Shown here: positions 5,642-6,184 of the stretch, in pieces
Layout: the number at the start of each line of letters is the position of its first letter
How positions within the stretch are numbered: position 1 is the stretch's first letter
DNA from: Rubritepida sp.
GTDB lineage: Bacteria > Pseudomonadota > Alphaproteobacteria > Acetobacterales > Acetobacteraceae
DNA: 6,184 nt
Assembly (NCBI GenBank): GCA_007129145.1
Contig: SKWC01000238.1
Span: forward strand, 1 to 6,184
Reading direction: 5' to 3'
Position numbers and translations under genes: made by a program
The notes under the pieces: generated by a model
Told to the model about the DNA's origin: nothing
The model's database searches: none
The model's input: the letters and a program-made list of their open reading frames with translations, nothing else

Positions 5642-6184
5642 TCAATCCTCCTCGGGATAATCGTCGTCATAGGCCGGTTCGGCCTCGGGCGGCGCGAAAT
5701 CGCGCGCTTCGTCGGGTTCGGGGGGCGGCAGGCCGTAGGCGTCCAGGCTTTCGTCGCGCACGGCGTCCAGGGTGGCGCCGGGGAAGGCGTCCAGGATGGC
5801 CTGCACCAGCGGATGCGCGGCGGCGGCGGCGCGGCGCCCCTGCTCGGCGGTTTGGGACTGCTCGGCCAGGGTGGGCTGGCCCTCGGCATTGGACAGCGCG
5901 ATGGTCCAGCGGGCCCCGGTGCGCGCTTCCAGCAGGGATGCCAGCTGCGCGGCGAGGTCGCGCGGCGCCTGGGGCCGCACCCGAATCTCAAGGCGCGGGG
6001 CCGCGAGGCGCACCGGGTGCACATCATGCAGCAGATGCGCGTGCAGCATGGGCGCGGCGCCGCTGGCGATGGCGACCAGCTCGGGCCAGGTTGCCGGCAG
6101 CGTCGGGGCGGGGGCGGGCGCGGGCGCGGGTTCCGGGGCGACCGCCACGGAAGCGCCGCCGCCGCCGGCCAGGGCGCGCAGCCC
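5642..6184 (-). CDS. dnaX: DNA polymerase III subunit gamma/tau, C-terminal part (partial)
   Basis: DnaX is the clamp-loader ATPase subunit of DNA polymerase III. The longer tau product also tethers the polymerase core and helicase. Only the last 180 residues are in the window; the frame is open to the edge, so the AAA+ domain lies beyond 6184. Visible in order are a low-complexity Ala/Pro linker (PEPAPAPAPAPT), then a tau-type C-terminal domain. That domain starts at TWPELVAIASGAAPMLHAHL, continues with LEIRVRPQAPRDLAAQL and RTGARWTIAL, and ends in HPLVQAILDAFPGATLDAVRD. The C-terminus is a Pro-rich, strongly acidic tail finishing DDDYPEED. Alphaproteobacterial DnaX proteins share the FPGA-(I/L)-DVR-like ending. 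Identity rests on this remembered pattern and on the position directly before ybaB-recR. A possible GTG start at 6148 is internal and should not be used. Confidence 0.9.
   Translation of the reverse strand, partial: GLRALAGGGGASVAVAPEPAPAPAPAPTLPATWPELVAIASGAAPMLHAHLLHDVHPVRLAAPRLEIRVRPQAPRDLAAQLASLLEARTGARWTIALSNAEGQPTLAEQSQTAEQGRRAAAAAHPLVQAILDAFPGATLDAVRDESLDAYGLPPPEPDEARDFAPPEAEPAYDDDYPEED
5647..5653 (-). promoter_or_regulatory. ybaB ribosome binding site inside the dnaX 3' end
   Basis: On the minus strand GAGGAGG sits five bases before the GTG at 5641 and supports that non-ATG start. The same bases code for two of the acidic residues at the DnaX C-terminus (Glu-Glu before the final Asp). 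Confidence 0.7.

Overview
The window comes from a very GC-rich bacterial chromosome. Protein sequence and gene order point to an alphaproteobacterium, most likely of the Acetobacteraceae/Rhodospirillales type (Roseomonas-like). This placement rests on remembered family sequences, not on a search. The main content is a complete succinate dehydrogenase operon, sdhCDAB, on the plus strand. It is followed, convergently, by the conserved dnaX-ybaB-recR cluster on the minus strand.

Layout: positions 1-239 hold the 3' end of a plus-strand gene for a small protein of unknown function. It converges on a minus-strand DUF3052-like gene (248 to about 703), and both stop codons lie in one perfect 9-bp hairpin. 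About 350 bases without a convincing gene follow, with a weak candidate promoter for each direction. A possible 32-residue leader ORF (1052-1150) comes next; it has a good ribosome binding site, and its stop overlaps the sdhC start (ATGA). The operon then runs sdhC (1147-1584), sdhD (1587-1994), a 97-base gap with a hairpin, sdhA (2092-3903) and sdhB (3919-4701). Only 15 bases separate the sdhB and recR stops, and another perfect 9-bp hairpin lies in the 3' end of recR. The minus-strand cluster reads dnaX (3' part only, entering at 6184), ybaB/ebfC (5641-5318) and recR (5310-4717), tightly packed.

How the genes work together: SdhC and SdhD anchor haem b and the quinone site in the inner membrane. 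SdhA (FAD) oxidises succinate to fumarate, and SdhB carries the electrons through three iron-sulphur clusters to quinone. Every catalytic and cofactor residue I looked for is present, so the enzyme should be functional. DnaX (clamp loader), YbaB (nucleoid-associated) and RecR (recombinational repair) form a common DNA-maintenance cluster with no metabolic link to sdh.

I see no mobile element, CRISPR array, tRNA, rRNA or clearly new multi-gene system. The observation most worth following is the possible coupled leader peptide in front of sdhC.
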